The notes beneath the pieces are model-generated. The model ran no database searches. It saw only the letters and a program-made list of their open reading frames with translations, and was not told the DNA's origin. 64,000 nucleotides of DNA from Rhizobium sp. WYJ-E13 (lineage in GTDB: Bacteria > Pseudomonadota > Alphaproteobacteria > Rhizobiales > Rhizobiaceae): the NCBI RefSeq assembly GCF_018987265.1, contig NZ_CP076853.1:2294001-2358000 (forward strand). The letters are read 5' to 3'. How positions within the stretch are numbered: position 1 is the stretch's first letter; the number at the start of each line of letters is the position of its first letter. Shown in pieces: positions 60,724-64,000 of the stretch. The position numbers and the translations under genes are program-made.

Positions 60724-61770
60724 TCATGCGAGCGCTTCGATCGCCTTGCGCACCGCGTCCTGATCCATCTCGTGCAGGCCGATGACAACGAGACGCGTGC
60801 TGCGCGTTTCACCCGATGCCCAGGCGCGGTCGAAATACTGGTCGATACGGACACCCACGGCCTGCAGCTGCAGGCGCATCGGCTTGCCGGAGACGTCGAT
60901 GAAGCCCTTGAGGCGCAGCACGTCATGCTCGGCAATGATGCCCTTCAGCTTCTCGACGAAACCGGCCGTGTCCGAGATCGCACCAAGCTCGACGACGAAA
61001 CTGTCGAATTCGTCGTGATCGTGGGGCTTACCGTCCTCATGCTCCAGCTCGTGATGGGACTTGCGGTTGACGACGTCGTCTTCCGTGCCGATGCCGAGGC
61101 CGAGCAGCACGCTTGCCGGCACATCGCCATTCCTGGCCTCGATCATCACAGGCTTGCGGGCAATGCGCGAGGCAACCTCGCTCTTCACGCGGCCGAGGCC
61201 ATCGCTGTCGATAAGATCGGTCTTATTGAGCACGATCAGGTCGGCGCAGGTCAGCTGATCTTCGAAAAGCTCTTCGATCGGGCTTTCATGATCGAGCGAT
61301 TCATCCTCGACGCGGCGCGCATCGACGGCATCGTGGTCATCGGCAAAACGACCAGCGGCGACAGCGGCACTATCGACGACGGTGATGACGCCATCGACGG
61401 TGACTTCGCTGCGAATATCCGGCCAGTTGAAGGCGGCCACCAGCGGCTGCGGCAAAGCGAGGCCCGAGGTTTCGATGACGATATGGTCCGGACGCTGATC
61501 GCGCTCCAGAAGCTTCGTCATGGTCGGAATGAAATCGTCGGCGACCGTGCAGCAGATGCAGCCATTGGTGAGCTCGATAATATCGTCTTCGGTGCAATTC
61601 TCCGCCCCGCAGCCCTTCAGCACATCGCCATCGACGCCGAGATCACCGAACTCGTTGATGATGAGCGCGATCTTCTTGCCCCCGGCATTGGTGAGCAGGT
61701 TGCGGATCATGGTCGTCTTGCCGGCGCCGAGGAAGCCGGTGATGACGGTCGCGGGAATTTTCTGCTGCAT
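60724..61770 (-). CDS. cobW: Cobalamin biosynthesis GTPase CobW
   Basis: 348 residues: P-loop [15 protein letters not shown], metal motif NGCICCTVADD, base motif VLNKTD, and a His-rich stretch (SHHELEHEDGKPHDHDEFD) near residue 240. COG0523 member encoded directly before cobN, so it probably delivers cobalt to the CobN-S-T chelatase. Compare the zinc-linked paralogue at 11721, which lacks this His-rich stretch. Confidence 0.93.
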   Translation of the reverse strand: MQQKIPATVITGFLGAGKTTMIRNLLTNAGGKKIALIINEFGDLGVDGDVLKGCGAENCTEDDIIELTNGCICCTVADDFIPTMTKLLERDQRPDHIVIETSGLALPQPLVAAFNWPDIRSEVTVDGVITVVDSAAVAAGRFADDHDAVDARRVEDESLDHESPIEELFEDQLTCADLIVLNKTDLIDSDGLGRVKSEVASRIARKPVMIEARNGDVPASVLLGLGIGTEDDVVNRKSHHELEHEDGKPHDHDEFDSFVVELGAISDTAGFVEKLKGIIAEHDVLRLKGFIDVSGKPMRLQLQAVGVRIDQYFDRAWASGETRSTRLVVIGLHEMDQDAVRKAIEALA

Positions 61771-61774
61771 GGAA

Positions 61775-62284
61775 CTAACCCTTCATTTTCAGCGGCAATC
61801 CTGCCGCGATAAAATAGACGTCGTCGGCCTCTGCCGCGATCATCTGGTGCAGCCGGCCGGCATGGTCGCGAAACTCGCGCGCCATGCGGTTTTCGGGCAC
61901 GATGCCGAGGCCGACTTCATTGGAAACGATGACGAGCCGCGCCTTTGCGTCAGGGAGAAAGGCGGCGAGCGATGCGGACTGCGCAGCGATATCGCGCCCC
62001 TCCATCATCAGGTTGGTGAGCCAGAGCGTCAGGCAGTCGACCAGGATTGCCCTGCCCTCGCCATCGATGGCCGCAAGGCGCTCCATGAGATCGAGCGGCT
62101 CCTCATGCGTGGTCCAGGAGGGACCGCGATCGGCCTTGTGCTGGTCGATACGCGCCTGCATCTCCCCGTCCCACGCCCGGCCGGTGGCGATGTAGTGGCG
62201 GTCGAGGCCGCTGGCTGTCACGAGATTTTCGGCGAAGCGGGATTTGCCGGAGCGCGCGCCGCCGAGGATGAAGGTGGCGGTCAT
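61775..62284 (-). CDS. cobP: Adenosylcobinamide kinase/guanylyltransferase CobP
   Basis: 169 residues. P-loop [15 protein letters not shown], then the GTP/cobinamide region [23 protein letters not shown] and [11 protein letters not shown]. It phosphorylates adenosylcobinamide and adds GMP. The ATG at 62284 is chosen; AGGAG lies 9 bp upstream (a TTG two codons earlier is possible). First gene after the riboswitch leader. Confidence 0.92.
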   Translation of the reverse strand: MTATFILGGARSGKSRFAENLVTASGLDRHYIATGRAWDGEMQARIDQHKADRGPSWTTHEEPLDLMERLAAIDGEGRAILVDCLTLWLTNLMMEGRDIAAQSASLAAFLPDAKARLVIVSNEVGLGIVPENRMAREFRDHAGRLHQMIAAEADDVYFIAAGLPLKMKG

Positions 62285-62504
62285 GCGCAAACGCTCCTAT
62301 GAGAGAGGATGCGGCGGCTTGTTCTAAGTGTACTTTCCTTGGCGACAGAGGGGGGTGCCACAGACTCGACGCAAGAGGCCGAAAGCACCGCACCGACGCC
62401 TCCCAATCGCACCGCCAAAGGCAGCACCGAACCATATCCTTCAGCCAAAACAACCTCCGTGCTGGCAGCGGGCAAAACACCCAGTTGGGCACTATGCCCG
62501 GCAC
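62285..62504 (-). other. 220-nt leader between the riboswitch and cobP
   Basis: Transcribed leader between the B12 box and the cobP start; it should hold the expression platform. No T-rich intrinsic terminator is obvious, so control may act on translation or through a long-range structure. Frames through it carry no family signature. Confidence 0.4.
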
Positions 62505-62870
62505 GGATGGCAGGTCTCCTGGCTCGCAGTTGTCGGCCGCGACAGGGGCAACCGTTTCCGGTCGCCCCTGATCGTGCCAGCGGATCTGCCTCGCCTTCCC
62601 GGCTGCATCTCGTGAAAAGGCGGACGATTCGTAGAAAGAGAGGCGTCCTGCCCCGGCTGATCACGGTGCATTTCCAGTGGCTTTTCCGGCGCCTGTTCCA
62701 CCTTGCCCGCCCGCAGGATGCGGGCCGTCGGCGCGGCAGTCGAAATGCCGGACGGAAGACCCTGACTGCTCTACAGTCGCGGGGTCGGCTGTGATGAAGG
62801 CCCCCGACTTGGGTCCGCCTCGTCACATTCCCTTTTCATCCGGAAGGCGTCAGGCCGATCCGGAACCATC
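62505..62870 (-). promoter_or_regulatory. Adenosylcobalamin riboswitch
   Basis: Read on the minus strand the elements come in the order of the known aptamer: GGTTCC near 62868, GATGAAAAGGGAA, a long arm, CCCCGCGACTGTAGAGC, AAAAGCCACTGG near 62680, CGGGAAGGCG near 62600, and the B12 box GAGCCAGGAGACCTGCC at 62508-62524. It would shut off cobPWNO expression when adenosylcobalamin is abundant. Arm lengths suggest a full-size element of about 360 nt. Confidence 0.9.
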
Positions 62871-63089
62871 CATTATGTGGTTTCATGGTTAGGCGCGCGC
62901 AACCCCCATGTCAATTGCCCCGCACTGTGCCAGAGAGGTTCATCTCTACTTACACTACCAAGATTATCGTGTTTATTCAAAATCTTATGTCATAGAAACT
63001 TTACTGCCCGGCCGGTATTTAGCCGCAATTGGCAGGCATGCGGTGCCGCCTGCCACCCTTGACCGCCGCTCCTGTCGCCTAGTTCTCCT
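62871..63089. other. Upstream region shared by the riboswitch leader and the ClC gene
   Basis: 219 bp divergent region that must hold the promoter for the cobalamin leader and that for the chloride-channel gene. AT-rich around 62940-63000. No conserved motif was recognised. Confidence 0.35.
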
Positions 63090-64000
63090 ATGATGCTCTC
63101 CCGAATGGATATCCGCCGCTTCCGGCCCTTCACAACCATATTCGATTTGGGACGCCTGCGCGCCCTCGCCAGACAAAGTGAAATAGGCCTGGTCTTTGCC
63201 GGCGCGCTGGTCGGCATCGCTGCGGGGCTGGCGGTCAGCGCCATGAGTTTCGTGTCCGAGGCAATGCACCGGTTGATCTTCGGCATCGAAACCGAAACCC
63301 GGCTCAGCGCTTCGCAGATCGACAACCAGTTCCTGCTGATGACGGCGCCTTTCGCCGGCGGTATCCTACTCGGCTTGTTGTTCTTCATCCTCGCCAAGTG
63401 GCGCAAGAAGCCGATGGTCGACCCGATCGAGGCCAATGCGCTGCATGGCGGTCGCCTGTCTTTGACAGACAGCATTCTCGTCGCCGTCCAGAACATCATC
63501 TCCAACGGCTTCGGCGCCTCGGTCGGTCTGGAAGCCGGCTATACGCAGCTTGCAGCCGGCATCGCCTCGAAATTCGGCCTGAAACTGCAACTGCGCCGCG
63601 CCGATCTGCGCGTGCTTGTCGGCTGCGGCGCTGCCGGCGCCATCGCGGCCGCCTTCAATGCGCCGCTGACCGGCGCGTTCTACGCCTTCGAGCTCATCAT
63701 CGGCACATACGCCATCGTCTCGCTGACACCGGTCGTCGTTGCAGCCCTGGTCGCCACACTGGTTGCACGCCTGCTTGCCGGTAGCGATTTCATCATCGAT
63801 GTCGGCAGTTTCGGCGCTGTCCAGCCGGCCGATTACGTGCCGGCGATCGCACTCGGCGCCTTCTGCGCCGGCATTGGCATCCTGCTCATGCAGGGCGTCG
63901 CCTTCGTCGAGGAACTGGCACGAAAGAGCTCCGTCCCGCTGCCCTTTCGCCCGGCGCTCGGCGGCATCGTCGTCGGCCTGCTGGCGCTGGTCTCGCCGCA
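63090..64000 (+). CDS. ClC-family chloride channel/antiporter (5' part only)
   Basis: About 303 residues are visible and the frame runs off the window. Start is uncertain between 63090, 63093 and 63105. Multiple membrane helices and the ClC filter segment GAAGAIAAAFNAPLTGAFYAFE are clear. The segment holding the gating Glu reads GASVGLEAGYTQ where classical ClC proteins have GREGP, so the Glu is kept but its neighbours differ. The protein would move Cl- (or another anion) across the inner membrane; the C-terminal part, perhaps with CBS domains, is not visible. Confidence 0.85.
   Translation, partial: MMLSRMDIRRFRPFTTIFDLGRLRALARQSEIGLVFAGALVGIAAGLAVSAMSFVSEAMHRLIFGIETETRLSASQIDNQFLLMTAPFAGGILLGLLFFILAKWRKKPMVDPIEANALHGGRLSLTDSILVAVQNIISNGFGASVGLEAGYTQLAAGIASKFGLKLQLRRADLRVLVGCGAAGAIAAAFNAPLTGAFYAFELIIGTYAIVSLTPVVVAALVATLVARLLAGSDFIIDVGSFGAVQPADYVPAIALGAFCAGIGILLMQGVAFVEELARKSSVPLPFRPALGGIVVGLLALVSP

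Noticed and set aside
62281..62826. A 181-codon minus-strand frame through the riboswitch region
   Set aside because: It crosses the cobalamin aptamer and has no protein family signature.

Overview
The window reads as a chromosomal segment of a fast-growing rhizobium (Rhizobium/Agrobacterium group). The grounds are high GC content with dense ATGA-type gene overlaps, the complete acpXL-to-lpxXL cluster that makes the very-long-chain fatty acid of rhizobial lipid A, an FnrN-type oxygen sensor with a C-x2-C-x7-C cluster, the aerobic (CobN/CobW-type) cobalamin pathway, and palindromic intergenic repeats of rhizobial type. No rRNA, tRNA or CRISPR array was recognised. Calls come from reading motifs and start sites; no database search was possible.

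Layout. 1-8.2 kb: end of an MFS drug exporter, an alpha/beta hydrolase, a periplasmic L,D-transpeptidase, an EamA permease, a TetR regulator divergent from an aldo/keto reductase with two tandem 21-bp operator-like repeats between them, a ChaC-like gamma-glutamylcyclotransferase and an APH-fold kinase. 8.2-13.6 kb: a zinc island with zur-znuB-znuC divergent from znuA, then a COG0523 GTPase; Zur-box-like palindromes precede znuC/znuA and the GTPase. 13.8-27.8 kb: a glycan-use locus of GH43, aldo/keto reductase, Gfo/Idh/MocA dehydrogenase, TIM-barrel isomerase, GH2 beta-mannosidase, a complete CUT1 sugar ABC transporter and a divergent LacI regulator. 27.8-32.8 kb: small accessory enzymes, gnd and an AraC regulator.

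33.0-38.4 kb: the lipid A long-chain operon acpXL-fabZXL-fabF2XL-fabF1XL-adh2XL-lpxXL; FabF2XL has lost the ketosynthase active-site Cys and one His. 38.7-39.6 kb: fnrN behind two perfect anaeroboxes. 39.6-45.1 kb: a small L,D-transpeptidase, a winged-helix/TPR regulator, a ureohydrolase, an ArsR/AHSA1 pair behind a 22-bp perfect palindrome, a DUF1127 peptide and an MFS carrier. 45.1-49.2 kb: cobA-cobB-cobC-cobD, each overlapping the next by 4 bp. 49.3-51.8 kb: a two-gene IS91-type element (tyrosine recombinase plus HUH transposase) just upstream of cobA.

51.9-56.3 kb: nucleoside hydrolase, cobE, a TSUP permease, an exported isochorismatase-fold protein lacking the usual Cys, a SnoaL-like protein and an XRE/MmyB regulator. 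56.3-62.3 kb: the cobP-cobW-cobN-cobO operon behind a full cobalamin riboswitch. The window ends inside a ClC chloride-channel gene. The strongest leads are the degenerate ketosynthase, the Zur-controlled GTPase, the glycan locus and the position of the IS91 element relative to cobA.
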